The notes: generated from the letters alone by a model not told the origin. Counted from the stretch's first letter, positions 8,032 through 17,937 are shown. The stretch is DNA of 64,000 nt from Hansschlegelia beijingensis (GCF_014196425.1 NZ_JACIDR010000004.1:1-64000); one strand, 5' to 3'. Made by a program: numbers and translations.

Positions 8032-8613
8032 ATGCTGAGACGCCTTTACGAGTGGACGCTTTCGCTGGCGGCGGGCCCGAAGGCCGACAGGGCCCTGTTC
8101 TGGGTCGCCTTCACCGAGAGCTCGTTCTTCCCGCTGCCCCCCGACGTCCTGCTCGTCCCGATGACGATCGCACGTCCGGACAGGGCCTATTACTACGCGA
8201 TCCTGTGCGGGGTCGCCTCCACGCTCGGCGGCCTGCTCGGCTACGCGATCGGCGCGCTGCTCTATGACAGCGTCGGCCTGTGGATCATCAATCTGTACGG
8301 CTACGGCGACAAGATGGAGGCGTTCCGGCACGCCTACGCCGAGTACGGGCTGTGGATCATCCTGCTCAAGGGGCTGACGCCGATCCCCTACAAGCTCGTG
8401 ACGATCGTCTCCGGCTTCGCGGGCTACAACGTCTTCCTGTTCGTGGTGCTGACGATCATCTCGCGGACGCTGCGATTCCTCGCGGTCGCCTGGCTGCTCA
8501 AGCGCTACGGCGAGCCGGTGCGGGAGTTCATCGAGAAGCGCCTCGAGGTCGCGACGATCCTGCTGCTCGCCTTCGTGGTCGGCGGCTTCGTGCTGGTCAA
8601 ATACGTGGTGTGA
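8032..8613 (+). CDS. YqaA/DedA-type VTT-domain membrane protein
   Basis: 193 residues, about four to five hydrophobic segments. The stretch AFTESSFFPLPPDVLLVP near residue 30 and GLTPIPYKLVTIVSGFAGY near residue 120 are hallmarks of the VTT (DedA/YqaA) family, inner-membrane proteins linked to lipid flipping and envelope homeostasis. I take the ATG at 8032, with GGGTCGGG just upstream; the frame is open for 17 codons before it but only with a TTG start. The next gene dsbB begins about 60 bases later on the same strand, suggesting co-transcription. Confidence 0.85.
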   Translation: MLRRLYEWTLSLAAGPKADRALFWVAFTESSFFPLPPDVLLVPMTIARPDRAYYYAILCGVASTLGGLLGYAIGALLYDSVGLWIINLYGYGDKMEAFRHAYAEYGLWIILLKGLTPIPYKLVTIVSGFAGYNVFLFVVLTIISRTLRFLAVAWLLKRYGEPVREFIEKRLEVATILLLAFVVGGFVLVKYVV

Positions 8614-8671
8614 CGGCGTGGCGGCGGTCGGCCCACGCGACAGGCCGCGCGAGATCGGCCATACCGGCCCG

Positions 8672-9172
8672 ATGACGCGCAACCGCCCAGCCGCGATCCT
8701 GGCCTTCGTGATCGCCGCCGCCGCCGCCCTCACGGTCGGGGCGGCGCTCGTGTTCCAGCACGGCTTCGGCTACGTGCCGTGCATGCTTTGCCTCTGGCAG
8801 CGCTGGCCCTATTACGTCGGGGCCCCGCTGGCGCTCGCCGCCGGGCTTCTCGGGCTCGCCGGCGCTACCGGCGCGATGCGCCTGCTGCTTGCGGCCACGG
8901 CCCTGCTGTTCCTGGGCGGCGCGGCGCTGGGCGGCTATCACGCCGGCGTCGAGTGGGGCTTCTGGCCAGGGCCGGCGAGCTGCGCCGGGGCGAACGCCGC
9001 GCCGACCTCCGCGAGCGATCTGCTCAAGCAGATGAGCGGCGCCCGGCTGGTGCCGTGCGACAGGGCCGCGTGGCGGCTGCTCGGCCTCTCGCTGGCCGGC
9101 TACAATGCGCTGATCGCAGCCGGCCTTGCGGCTCTCGCCCTCTACGCGCTCAGGCGTCCGACCACGTCCTAG
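8672..9172 (+). CDS. dsbB: Disulfide bond formation protein B
   Basis: 166 residues, four hydrophobic segments. It has the first redox pair CMLC (Cys37/Cys40) followed by LWQRWPYY, the DsbB signature, and a second periplasmic cysteine pair in the long loop (ASCAG and LVPCDRA). DsbB reoxidises DsbA and passes electrons to quinones in the inner membrane. I prefer the ATG at 8672; a GTG at 8618 would add a polar 18-residue extension. The 3' end overlaps the convergent L,D-transpeptidase gene by 23 bases. Confidence 0.9.
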   Translation: MTRNRPAAILAFVIAAAAALTVGAALVFQHGFGYVPCMLCLWQRWPYYVGAPLALAAGLLGLAGATGAMRLLLAATALLFLGGAALGGYHAGVEWGFWPGPASCAGANAAPTSASDLLKQMSGARLVPCDRAAWRLLGLSLAGYNALIAAGLAALALYALRRPTTS

Positions 9173-9881
9173 GCGGCAAGCCGGCGTCCGCCGTCGGCAG
9201 GTCGGCGCCGTCCTGCAGCACGACCACGGGCGTGTCCTTCGGCACCCGGGCGTAGAGATCGATGATGTCCTGGTTGAACAGCCGGATGCAGCCGCTCGAC
9301 ACCGCCTTGCCGATGGACCAGGGCTCCGACGTGCCGTGGATCCGGAACAGCGTGTCCCGGTTCCCCTGGAACAGGTAGAGCGCGCGGGGTCCGAGCGGAT
9401 TCTCCAGGCCGGGCGGCACGCCGTCAGCGACCGGGCCGTAGCGCTCCGGCTCGCGGGCGATCATGTCCCGCGTCGGAGTCCAGCGCGGCCACTCGGCCTT
9501 CCGGCCGACGCGCGCGGCCCCGGCGAATTCGAGCCCGGCCTTGCCGACGCCGATGCCGTAACGCAGCGCCATGCCGTTCTCCTGCACCAGGTACAGGTAC
9601 CGGGCGCGGGTATCGATCACGATGGTGCCGGGCCGCTCCTGCGTGTCGTAGGGGACCTGCTGGCGCAGCCACCTGGGGTCGACCTTCGAGATGTCGGTGG
9701 CCGGCAGGGGAAAGCGCTCGTCCGGCGCGGGACCGTACCGGGCGAGCGTCGCCGGGTCGTGGACAGGGCCCGCCACAGTGCGGGGGCCGGACGATGCGCA
9801 GGCGGAGAGCGCCAGCGCGCCGCAGAGCAACGCACAGCATCGGACGGACCCACGTAACGTGGACCAGGAAAGGAGTGTCAT
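9150..9881 (-). CDS. L,D-transpeptidase (YkuD domain) lipoprotein
   Basis: 243 residues. The N-terminus is a lipoprotein signal with lipobox LSAC (Cys28). The YkuD catalytic domain spans about residues 80-215: GTIVIDTRARYLYLVQ at its start, then FRIHGTSEP and the active-site VSSGCIRLFN with the nucleophilic cysteine and upstream histidine. It should cross-link peptidoglycan by 3-3 bonds or attach proteins to it, acting in the periplasm. Residues 30-75 are a linker that resembles the N-terminal part of ErfK/YbiS-type enzymes. Convergent with dsbB, overlapping by 23 bases. A second L,D-transpeptidase lies at 26093-26611. Confidence 0.9.
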   Translation of the reverse strand: MTLLSWSTLRGSVRCCALLCGALALSACASSGPRTVAGPVHDPATLARYGPAPDERFPLPATDISKVDPRWLRQQVPYDTQERPGTIVIDTRARYLYLVQENGMALRYGIGVGKAGLEFAGAARVGRKAEWPRWTPTRDMIAREPERYGPVADGVPPGLENPLGPRALYLFQGNRDTLFRIHGTSEPWSIGKAVSSGCIRLFNQDIIDLYARVPKDTPVVVLQDGADLPTADAGLPPRTWSDA

Positions 9882-10111
9882 GATGGTCGCCGTGTGAACT
9901 TCAGAGGCGTCCAACCGTCGGTGGACGCAGTGCCGATCGGCTGAAATAGAGGCGTCTACACGTTTAAAAAAGCGCGAAATAGTGGCGGCGCCGTCGGCGT
10001 TGCTAATCGGCAACGCTTTCGGGGAGGTCTGTCTGCAGTGCAGAACAGCTCTGCGGTAACGTGTTGTTGATGGACCGGGCGGCGTGACTGGCGAGAGGGT
10101 CCGCCGTTTAC

Positions 10112-10672
10112 TCAGGGCTCCAGCTCGGAATCCCAGTAGAGATAGTCGAGCCAGCTGTCGTGCAGATAGTTCGGCGGGAAGGCGCGGCCGTTGCGGTGCA
10201 GGTCGTGCACGGACGGCTGGAACGGCTCCTGGGTCGGCCGCATGCCGCAATCGTCCGGCATCTGGCCGCCCTTCCGCAAATTGCAGGGGGAGCAGGCGGC
10301 GACGACGTTCTCCCAGGTGGTCTGGCCGCCGCGTGAGCGCGGGATCACATGGTCGAAGGTCAGGTCGTCGCGCGCGCCGCAATACTGGCAGGAGAAGCGG
10401 TCGCGCAAGAACACATTGAACCGCGTGAAGGCCGGATTTCGCGACGGTTTGACGTAGGTCTTCAGGCAGACGACCGAGGGCAGCCTCATCTCGAAGGATG
10501 GGCTGTGCACCGTGCGGTCGTAACGGGACAGGACGTTCACCCGGTCGAGGAAGATCGCCTTGATGGCGTCCTGCCACGCCCACAGCGACAACGGATAGTA
10601 GCTGAGCGGACGGTAGTCCGCATTGAGAACCAAGGCCGGGCACGCATCAGGCGAGACGGCGACCGTCACCAC
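10112..10672 (-). CDS. HNH endonuclease
   Basis: 186 residues. The HNH domain is complete: zinc-binding CQYCG, then the histidine pair region LTFDHVIPRSRGG, the asparagine in WENVVAAC and the second zinc pair CSPCNLRKG. The N-terminal half (ALVLNADYRPLSYYPLSLWAW) is that of the widespread alphaproteobacterial HNH protein found as a single chromosomal gene, rather than a homing or restriction enzyme. Start is one of two adjacent GTG codons (10672 or 10669); a GGGAG lies a few bases upstream. Its exact role is not established. Confidence 0.88.
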   Translation of the reverse strand: MVTVAVSPDACPALVLNADYRPLSYYPLSLWAWQDAIKAIFLDRVNVLSRYDRTVHSPSFEMRLPSVVCLKTYVKPSRNPAFTRFNVFLRDRFSCQYCGARDDLTFDHVIPRSRGGQTTWENVVAACSPCNLRKGGQMPDDCGMRPTQEPFQPSVHDLHRNGRAFPPNYLHDSWLDYLYWDSELEP

Positions 10673-10733
10673 GCACTCCCTAAGCGCGCGCGGGCGCAGG
10701 CCCGCGCTCGGAGAGCATCCTATATGTGGTGCG

Positions 10734-11420
10734 TCAGCCTTGTGAAGCCGCGCGAAGGCTTGTTCTTCGGGGTTTCAGGGCGCTCGCCAGGAAGGCGCCG
10801 CCCTGACGCAGACCCTCCGGGTCGATGCCGTGGCCGACGCCCGGCGAAAGGTGCCACTCGGCCGGAATTTCGGCCGCTCCCAGCGCGTCCGTCGCGGCGA
10901 ACAGGGCGTCGACCGGGATGACGTCGTCGCGCTCGCCGTGGACGAGAAGGATCGGCGGCTTGCCCGTCGCCTCGGACTGCAGGACCTCCGGCGCGACCAG
11001 CATCCCCGAATAGCCGAGGATCGCGGCGGGAGGCGTGGCGCGCCTCAGGCCGACATGCAGCGCCATCATGGTCCCTTGGCTGAAGCCCACCAGGGCGAGC
11101 CGGTCGCCGCCGAGGCCATGGCGCGCGAGCTCCGCGTCGAGGAAGGCGTCCAGGCCGGGCCGGGCGGCGATGACGCCGCGCCGCCGCTCGTCCGGATCGC
11201 GGAAGGTCAGCGGGAACCACTGGCGCCCGGCGGGCGAGGCCATGCAGCGCTCGGGCGCATGCGGCGCGACGAAGGCGGCGTCGGGCAGCGACCGGGCCCA
11301 TTCCCGGCCGATCGCGATCAGATCGTTTCCGTCCGCCCCATAGCCGTGGAGGAAAACGACGAGCGATTTCGCGACCCCGGAGGCGGGCGCAAGGCGGGGG
11401 CCGTCGATCTGCTGGCTCAT
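10734..11420 (-). CDS. Alpha/beta-hydrolase, carboxylesterase/phospholipase family (YpfH-like)
   Basis: 228 residues of the alpha/beta-hydrolase fold. The oxyanion-hole region LVVFLHGYGADGND, nucleophile elbow GFSQG, acid in GERDDVIP and histidine in GVGHGIDPEG give a full catalytic triad. PAGRQWFPL near residue 65 is typical of the YpfH/acyl-protein thioesterase-like esterases. Cytoplasmic, no signal peptide. Its start overlaps the stop of the upstream alkA-like gene by 4 bases, so the two are probably co-translated. Natural substrate unknown. Confidence 0.88.
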   Translation of the reverse strand: MSQQIDGPRLAPASGVAKSLVVFLHGYGADGNDLIAIGREWARSLPDAAFVAPHAPERCMASPAGRQWFPLTFRDPDERRRGVIAARPGLDAFLDAELARHGLGGDRLALVGFSQGTMMALHVGLRRATPPAAILGYSGMLVAPEVLQSEATGKPPILLVHGERDDVIPVDALFAATDALGAAEIPAEWHLSPGVGHGIDPEGLRQGGAFLASALKPRRTSLRAASQG

Positions 11421-12106
11421 AGGGTCTCTCTCACGGTCGCGGCTCGGCTCGGCGCGGAGACCGCATCAAGGCCGCCGCGCATGGCGCGGTAATAAGCCCA
11501 GAGCAGTTGGGCCGCCACTCCGCGCAGCGGCCGCCAGCGTTCGGCGATGCGTTCGGCCTCGGCGACGCCGGGACGCGCAGGCAGGCCGAACGCCTCCTTG
11601 AGGGCCGCCCGCAACGCGACGTCTCCGGCCGGAAACGCATCGGCGCGGCCGTGGGCGAAAAGCAGGAACACGTCGGCCGTCCACGGGCCGATGCCCGGAA
11701 TGGCGGTGAGCGTCGCGCGCGCCTCCTGCTCGTCGCGTTCGGCGAGGCCAGCGATGTCGAGCCCGCCGTCGACCGCCGCGCACAGCGCTCGTATCGTCCG
11801 GAGCTTGCCGCGCGAGACGCCGGCGGCGCGGAACAGCTCGTCGGGAGCCTGCGAAAGCCGGGCGTGATCGAGCGCCCCGAGCGCGGCTTCGATCCGGCCG
11901 TGAATGGCTCGCGCGGCGGTCACCGATATCATTTGCGAGTTGACGAGCCAGACCAGTCCGGCGAGGCCGGGGTCCAGCGCGCGCAGCGGCGGCTCCCCCG
12001 CGACCGCGCGCAGGCGCGCCATCTCGGGATCGAGCGCGCAGAGCGCGTCGAGCGCCGCCGCGAGCTCAGGCTTGCCAAGAATGCGGAGAGGGCCCACCGC
12101 TGCCAC
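11417..12106 (-). CDS. DNA-3-methyladenine glycosylase II (AlkA-type HhH-GPD)
   Basis: About 229 residues. The helix-hairpin-helix/GPD motif reads LTAIPGIGPWTADVFLLFA and is followed by FPAGDVALR, where the aspartate is the catalytic residue of AlkA-like glycosylases. It removes alkylated bases in base excision repair. There is no iron-sulfur cluster motif. No ATG is available near the N-terminus; the start is a GTG at 12106 or 12097, and I give the outer one. Divergent from gluQ with only about 18 bases between, and followed by the esterase gene with a 4-base overlap. Confidence 0.88.
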   Translation of the reverse strand: MAAVGPLRILGKPELAAALDALCALDPEMARLRAVAGEPPLRALDPGLAGLVWLVNSQMISVTAARAIHGRIEAALGALDHARLSQAPDELFRAAGVSRGKLRTIRALCAAVDGGLDIAGLAERDEQEARATLTAIPGIGPWTADVFLLFAHGRADAFPAGDVALRAALKEAFGLPARPGVAEAERIAERWRPLRGVAAQLLWAYYRAMRGGLDAVSAPSRAATVRETL

Positions 12107-12124
12107 GCTAGCGGGAAAGGACAG

Positions 12125-13081
12125 ATGCAGGAACCGGCATCGCGGGATCGGAGGGAGGAGGGAGGCTCGGCGCCGCTCCCTGGAGAGGGGCGGCCGGTGT
12201 TCCGCTTCGCGCCGTCGCCGACCGGGCATCTGCACCTCGGCCACGCCCTCTCGGCGTCGTGCGTATGGCGCGCGGCGGAGGCCGCGGGCGGGCGCGTGCT
12301 GCTGCGCATCGAGGATATTGATCCGGTGCGCTCCAGGCCCGAATTCGCAGAAGCCATCGAGGAGGACCTCGCCTGGCTCGGCTTCCGCTGGGAGGGGGCG
12401 CCGCGTCGGCAGTCGGAGCATCTCGACGACTATCTGCGCGCCCTTGAGCAACTCGACCGACGCGGGCTGGTCTACCGCTGCCGGCTCACCCGGTCCGACA
12501 TCGCGGCCGCGGTCGCCCGGGCCGAAGCCGCGCGCGGCGTTCGCTGGCCGCGGGACCCGGACGGCTCTCCCCGCCTGCCGGTCGGGGACGCGACGGCGGC
12601 GGACGCCGAGGCGCCGTTCGCGCTGCGGCTCGACATGCGCAAGGCGCTGGCCGAACTCGCCGGCGAACGTCTGAGCTGGCCGGAGGAGGGCGTGGGTCCG
12701 AACGGGGAGCGGGGGACGGTCGTGGCCCGTCCGGAGCTCTGGGGCGATGTCGTGCTCGCCCGCAAGGACACGCCGACGAGCTACCATCTCGCGGTGACGG
12801 TGGACGACGCCCTGCAAGGCGTGACGCATGTCGTCCGAGGACAGGATCTGTTCGAGGCGACCTCGGTTCATCGTTTGCTGCAGCGGCTGCTCGGCCTGCC
12901 GACGCCGGTCTACCGCCACCACCCGCTCCTCATCGCGCCGGACGGCCACAAGCTCGCCAAGACGAGGGGCTCTCCTTCGCTGCGGTCGCTCCGGGCCGCC
13001 GGCTGGACGCCTCACGACGTGCTGAACGCCGCCGCGGCGGGGTGTTCGGAGCCGTTTCGAGCCCAAGAACAGAGCACCTGA
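12125..13081 (+). CDS. gluQ: Glutamyl-Q tRNA(Asp) synthetase
   Basis: 318 residues. A GluRS-like catalytic core without the C-terminal anticodon-binding domain, the mark of GluQ-RS, which attaches glutamate to queuosine in tRNA(Asp). RFAPSPTGHLHLGHA contains the HIGH-type motif, RIEDIDP follows as in GluRS, and a KMSKS-like KLAKT is near residue 280. A run of residues before the catalytic core (1-24) is unusually polar. ATG at 12125 has AAGGA upstream. The next gene, the large NAD-GDH, starts 34 bases later. Confidence 0.9.
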   Translation: MQEPASRDRREEGGSAPLPGEGRPVFRFAPSPTGHLHLGHALSASCVWRAAEAAGGRVLLRIEDIDPVRSRPEFAEAIEEDLAWLGFRWEGAPRRQSEHLDDYLRALEQLDRRGLVYRCRLTRSDIAAAVARAEAARGVRWPRDPDGSPRLPVGDATAADAEAPFALRLDMRKALAELAGERLSWPEEGVGPNGERGTVVARPELWGDVVLARKDTPTSYHLAVTVDDALQGVTHVVRGQDLFEATSVHRLLQRLLGLPTPVYRHHPLLIAPDGHKLAKTRGSPSLRSLRAAGWTPHDVLNAAAAGCSEPFRAQEQST

Positions 13082-13115
13082 CCGCGTGCGGCCCGCGTGC
13101 GGCGGAGAGGAAGCG

Positions 13116-16100
13116 ATGGACGAGGCCGGAGACCAGCGCGCGGCGCTTCTGAACGAGGCCGGGTCCCTGCTCGGCGCCGCGTCGCCGGCCGGCTTCGCGG
13201 ACGCGATGTTCGGCCACGCCTCCGCCGAGGATCTCGCCCCCTTCACCCCTGACGCGCTCGCGCGCCTCGCCGGCGCGGCGTGGGAGCATCTCGGCAGGAG
13301 GCGCCCACGCGCGCACGACGTCCGCCTGACGGACCATGATCTTCCGGGCGTCGGCGAGATCACGGCGCTCGAGATCGTCAATGACGACATGCCGTTTCTG
13401 CTCGACAGCGTGCTGGCCGAACTCGCGGATCGGCGGCTGCCGGTCCGGTTCGTGGTCCATCCGATCTTGGCGGTCACGCGCCGCCCGGATGGGACGCTGG
13501 CCGCCTTCGGCGGAGACGCCGACCGCGCCGAGTTCGAGAACGCGCCGCGCGAGAGCCTGATCCACCTTCACCTCGACCGCATCGACGACGCCGACGAGCG
13601 CCGGGCGCTCGTGGAGTCGCTCGACGGCGTGCTCGGCGAGGTCCGGAGCGCGGCGGATGACTACGCGCCGATGCTCGCCGCGGCGCGCTCCGCGGTCGCG
13701 GCGTTCCGCGAGGCGCCGCCGCCGCTGCCGGCCGACGAGATCGCGGAAGCCGTGCAGTTCCTCGAATGGCTGACGCAGGATGACTTCGTCTTCCTCGGCG
13801 TGCGGGAATATGCCCTGACCGGCGCGGGGGAGGACGAGCGCCTGGATCCCGTGCCGGACACCGGCCTCGGCCTGCTGCGCGACCCGCAGATGCGCGTGCT
13901 CAAGAAGCGCGGCGAACTGGTGGTGATGACGCCGGAGATCCGCGCCTTCCTGCACGAGCCGAAGCCGCTGATCGTCACCAAGGCGAGCGTGAAGTCACGG
14001 GTCTTCCGGCGGCTCTATATGGATTATGTGGGCGCGAAGCGTTTCGACGCGGACGGCAGGCTCACGGGAGAATTGCGCGTCCTCGGCCTGTTCACGGGCT
14101 CGGCCCTGATGCGTCCCGCGCGGGAGACGCCGCTGATCCGGCGCAAGATCGCGGAGGTCATCCGCCGCGCCGGCTTCGACGCCGAGAGCCATTCCGGACG
14201 GGCGCTCGCGAACCTGCTCGAGACCTATCCGCGCGAGGAGTTGTTCCAGGCCGAAGTGGGCTCGCTGTTCGCCGCGGCCATGGAGGTTCTGGCGCTTTAC
14301 GGGCGGCCGCGGGTGAAGGCGCTGCTGCGGCCGGACCGGTTCCAGCGGTTCGTCTCGGCGCTCGTCTACGTGCCGCGCGAGCGCTACGATTCAGAGGTCC
14401 GCGCGAAGCTGGGGGCGCATCTGGCCGAACGTCTCGGGGGCCGCGTCTCGGCCTATAGCCCGAGCTTCCCCGAGGGGCCGCTCGCGCGCGTGCATTTCAT
14501 CATCGGAACGGACGCCGCGCCAAAGCAGGTCGATCCCGCGGCGCTCGACGCGGAACTCGGCGCGATCGTCCGGACATGGGGAGACGGGCTCCGGCTGGAG
14601 CTGGCCGCGACCCGTCCGGGCGCGGTCGCCCGATCCCTGGCGCAGCGCTACGGCGACGCGTTCGGCCCTGCCTACGAGGCGCGTGTGACGCCGCGCGAGG
14701 CGGTCACCGATGTCGAGCAGATCGAACGTCTCGACGAGGCCCGCCCCTTCGCGGTCGATTTCTACGCGCGCGACGACGAGCCGAAGGCGCGGCTGAACCT
14801 GAAGGTCTTCTCCCGCGCGCACGCCGTGCCCCTGTCGCGCCGGGTCCCGATGCTCGAGGACATGGGATTTCGCGTGATCGAGGAGCGGACCTTCGAGATC
14901 GCTCCGGCCGGAGGCGCCCGCGTCTGGCTGCATGACATGACGCTGGAGCGGGCCGCCGGCGGCGTCGTCGATCTCACGCCCGAACTCGACGCGCGGCTGG
15001 AGTCGCTGCTGATCGCAGTCCTGCGCGGCGAGGCGGAGAGCGACGGCTACAACGCGCTCGCGCTGGAGGGCGAGCTCGCATGGCGGGAAGTCGCCCTGAT
15101 GCGCGCCTTGTCGCGCTATCTGCGGCAGGCCCGCGCGCCATACGACCAGGACTACATGTGGCGCACGCTGGTGAAGCATTCGGCGATCGCCACGAAGCTC
15201 GTGGCGCTGTTTCGCGCGCGCTTCGATCCCGCTCCGGGCGCGAGCGATCAGGCCCGCGAAGCCGCCCTCACCGCCGAGATCGAAGCGGCGCTGGAGGAGG
15301 TGGACAGCCTCGATGAGGACAGCATCCTCCGACGCTTCCTGAACCTCGTCCGCGCGATGGTGCGCACGAACTTCTTCCAGGGCGACCGTGAGGGCGTCCC
15401 CCGGGAAACCTTCGCGTTCAAGTTCGAGAGCCGCAGGATCGAGGACCTGCCGGCGCCGCGCCCGCTCTACGACATCTGGGTGTGCTCGCCGCGCGTCGAA
15501 GGGGTTCATCTGCGCTTCGGCAAGGTCGCGCGGGGCGGCCTGCGCTGGTCCGACCGGCCGCAGGACTTCCGGACCGAAATCCTCGGGCTCGTGAAGGCGC
15601 AGCAGGTGAAGAACGCGGTGATCGTGCCGGTCGGCGCCAAGGGCGGCTTCGTTCCCAAGCGGCTGCCGGCGGGACCGCGCGAGGCCTGGCTCGCCGAGGG
15701 AACCGAGGCCTACCGGCTGTTCATCAACGCCTTGCTGGACGTCACCGACGACCTGCGGGACGGGCGCGCCGCGCCGCCGGCGGAGCTCGTCCGGCATGAC
15801 GGCGACGATCCCTATCTGGTGGTCGCGGCCGACAAGGGCACGGCGGCGTTCTCGGATACGGCGAACGAGATCGCGGAGCGTCGCGGCTACTGGCTCGGCG
15901 ACGCCTTCGCCTCGGGCGGCTCGGCCGGATACGACCACAAACGTATGGGGATCACCGCGCGCGGCGCCTGGGAGGCGGTGAAGCGGCACTTCCGCGAGAT
16001 GGACGTCGACATCCAGACCACGCCGTTCACGGTGGTCGGCGTGGGGGACATGTCCGGCGACGTGTTCGGCAACGGCATGCTGCTGTCCCCGGCGATCAAG

Positions 16101-17921
16101 CTGATCGCAGCCTTCGACCATCGCGACATCTTCATCGACCCGAACCCGGATCCGGCCGTCTCGCTGGAAGAGCGGCGTCGGCTGTTCGGCCTGCCGCGCT
16201 CGAGCTGGGCGGACTACGACGCGCAGAAGATCTCGGCCGGCGGCGGCGTGTTCTCGCGCGCCCTGAAGTCGATCCGGCTGTCGCCCGAGGCGCAGGCCGC
16301 GCTCGGCTTCGACAGCGCCTCGGCCACCCCACGCCAGGTGATGAGCGCCATCTTGCGGGCCCCCGCCGATCTCCTGTGGTTCGGCGGCGTCGGCGCCTAT
16401 GTGCGCGCCTCGGACGAAACGGACGACTCGGTCGGCGATCGCGGCAACGACGCCATCCGGATCGCCGCGGCGGACGTCCGGGCGAAGGTGATCGGGGAGG
16501 GCGCCAATCTGGGCGTCACCCAGCGCGGCCGGATCGAGGCCGCTCGGCGGGGCGTCCGGCTGAACACCGACGCGATCGACAACTCGGCCGGCGTGAACAC
16601 CTCGGACGTGGAGGTGAACCTGAAGATCGCGCTCGCGGACCCCGTCCGCAGCGGCGCACTGCGCATGGAGGAGCGAAACCGGCTGCTCGGCGAGATGACC
16701 GACGAGGTCGCGCGGCTCGTCCTGCGCAACAATTACGACCAGACGCTCGCCCTCTCGCTCGCGCAGCGCTCGGCGGCGGCTGACGCGGGCTTCCACGCCC
16801 GGCTGATGCGCAGCCTCGAGTCCCGCGGCCTTCTCGACCGGGCCGTCGAGAACCTGCCTGACGACGCCGCGCTCGCCGAGCGCGCCCGCGGGGGCGAGGG
16901 GCTCACGCGGCCGGAGCTCGCCGTGCTGCTCGCATGGTCGAAGATCGCGCTCTACGACGACATTCTGGCCTCCGACATCCCGGACGCTCCGTACTTCGCC
17001 GGCGAGCTCTTCAGTTACTTCCCGGCGCCGATGCGGGAGCGGTTCGCGGAAGAGATTTCCGGGCACCGTCTTCGCCGCGAGATACTCGCCACCGCGGTCG
17101 CCAACGCGATGGTCAACCGGGGCGGCCCGGCCATCCTGGTTCGCCTCGCCGACCAGACCGGCGCCAGCGCGGCCCGCGCCGCGACGGCCTTCGCGGTCGC
17201 TCGCGAGGCGTTCCGGATGGAGGAGGTCCACGCGCAGATCGACGCCCTGGACGCAAAGATCTCGGGAGACCTGCAGCTCGGGCTCTACGCCGGCCTGCAG
17301 GAGCTGCTGCTCCATCGGATGGGCTGGTTCCTGCGGAACGTCGATCTCGAGGAGGACCTTGAACTGCTCGCCAGCCGCTTCCAGCGCGGGGTCGACGCCG
17401 TGGCTGCCGGTCTCGATCAGACCCTCAGCCCGGAGGCGGCCAGACGACGTTCCGCGCGCGCAGAGGAGCTGCTTCGATCCGGGCTGCCCGAACCGCTGGC
17501 GCAGCGGTTCTCCGCCCTTCTCGCCCTCGAAGGCGCCACCGACGCTGTGCTGATCGCCGACCGCACGGGACGCTCCACCGACGTCGCGGGCGCGGCCCTG
17601 TTCGCGGTCGCGGACCTGTTCGGGCTCAGCCGGCTGGTGCGCAGCGCCCAGGCGATCACGGCGGCCGACTATTACGAGAGGCTCGCCATCGACCAGGCGC
17701 TGGATCAGATCGGCGTCGCCGCGCGCAACGCCGCGATCGCGGCGTTGTCGGCCGCGCCAGAGGCGGACGGACGCTCGGCGGTCGAGGCTTGGCTCAAGAA
17801 GGCCGGGGACGCCGGCCGGGTCCGGCGGACGGTGGCCGAGATCGCCGATCCGGGGCTCACGCTCGGCCGGCTCTCTGTGGCCGCAGGACTGATGCAGGAC
17901 CTCGGGCGAACAAGCGGTTGA
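13116..17921 (+). CDS. NAD-specific glutamate dehydrogenase, large (180-kDa) class
   Basis: 1601 residues, the usual size of the large NAD-GDH class found in alphaproteobacteria and actinobacteria. It converts glutamate and NAD to 2-oxoglutarate, ammonium and NADH. The N-terminal third holds the regulatory ACT-like region; the catalytic part includes GGLRWSDRPQDFRTEILGLV and VPVGAKGGFVPK with the catalytic lysine, and GVGDMSGDVFGNGML for the nucleotide-binding region. I start at the ATG at 13116, preceded by GGAGAGGAAG; a GTG ten codons upstream is the alternative. The C-terminal helical domain (from about residue 1250) is present and intact. Confidence 0.95.
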   Translation: MDEAGDQRAALLNEAGSLLGAASPAGFADAMFGHASAEDLAPFTPDALARLAGAAWEHLGRRRPRAHDVRLTDHDLPGVGEITALEIVNDDMPFLLDSVLAELADRRLPVRFVVHPILAVTRRPDGTLAAFGGDADRAEFENAPRESLIHLHLDRIDDADERRALVESLDGVLGEVRSAADDYAPMLAAARSAVAAFREAPPPLPADEIAEAVQFLEWLTQDDFVFLGVREYALTGAGEDERLDPVPDTGLGLLRDPQMRVLKKRGELVVMTPEIRAFLHEPKPLIVTKASVKSRVFRRLYMDYVGAKRFDADGRLTGELRVLGLFTGSALMRPARETPLIRRKIAEVIRRAGFDAESHSGRALANLLETYPREELFQAEVGSLFAAAMEVLALYGRPRVKALLRPDRFQRFVSALVYVPRERYDSEVRAKLGAHLAERLGGRVSAYSPSFPEGPLARVHFIIGTDAAPKQVDPAALDAELGAIVRTWGDGLRLELAATRPGAVARSLAQRYGDAFGPAYEARVTPREAVTDVEQIERLDEARPFAVDFYARDDEPKARLNLKVFSRAHAVPLSRRVPMLEDMGFRVIEERTFEIAPAGGARVWLHDMTLERAAGGVVDLTPELDARLESLLIAVLRGEAESDGYNALALEGELAWREVALMRALSRYLRQARAPYDQDYMWRTLVKHSAIATKLVALFRARFDPAPGASDQAREAALTAEIEAALEEVDSLDEDSILRRFLNLVRAMVRTNFFQGDREGVPRETFAFKFESRRIEDLPAPRPLYDIWVCSPRVEGVHLRFGKVARGGLRWSDRPQDFRTEILGLVKAQQVKNAVIVPVGAKGGFVPKRLPAGPREAWLAEGTEAYRLFINALLDVTDDLRDGRAAPPAELVRHDGDDPYLVVAADKGTAAFSDTANEIAERRGYWLGDAFASGGSAGYDHKRMGITARGAWEAVKRHFREMDVDIQTTPFTVVGVGDMSGDVFGNGMLLSPAIKLIAAFDHRDIFIDPNPDPAVSLEERRRLFGLPRSSWADYDAQKISAGGGVFSRALKSIRLSPEAQAALGFDSASATPRQVMSAILRAPADLLWFGGVGAYVRASDETDDSVGDRGNDAIRIAAADVRAKVIGEGANLGVTQRGRIEAARRGVRLNTDAIDNSAGVNTSDVEVNLKIALADPVRSGALRMEERNRLLGEMTDEVARLVLRNNYDQTLALSLAQRSAAADAGFHARLMRSLESRGLLDRAVENLPDDAALAERARGGEGLTRPELAVLLAWSKIALYDDILASDIPDAPYFAGELFSYFPAPMRERFAEEISGHRLRREILATAVANAMVNRGGPAILVRLADQTGASAARAATAFAVAREAFRMEEVHAQIDALDAKISGDLQLGLYAGLQELLLHRMGWFLRNVDLEEDLELLASRFQRGVDAVAAGLDQTLSPEAARRRSARAEELLRSGLPEPLAQRFSALLALEGATDAVLIADRTGRSTDVAGAALFAVADLFGLSRLVRSAQAITAADYYERLAIDQALDQIGVAARNAAIAALSAAPEADGRSAVEAWLKKAGDAGRVRRTVAEIADPGLTLGRLSVAAGLMQDLGRTSG

Positions 17922-17937
17922 GCCGGGGCGAGCCGCT

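Noticed and set aside
14391-17315. A 974-codon minus-strand open frame inside the glutamate dehydrogenase gene
   Set aside because: Fully antisense to a complete, motif-rich GDH; composition is that of a shadow frame.
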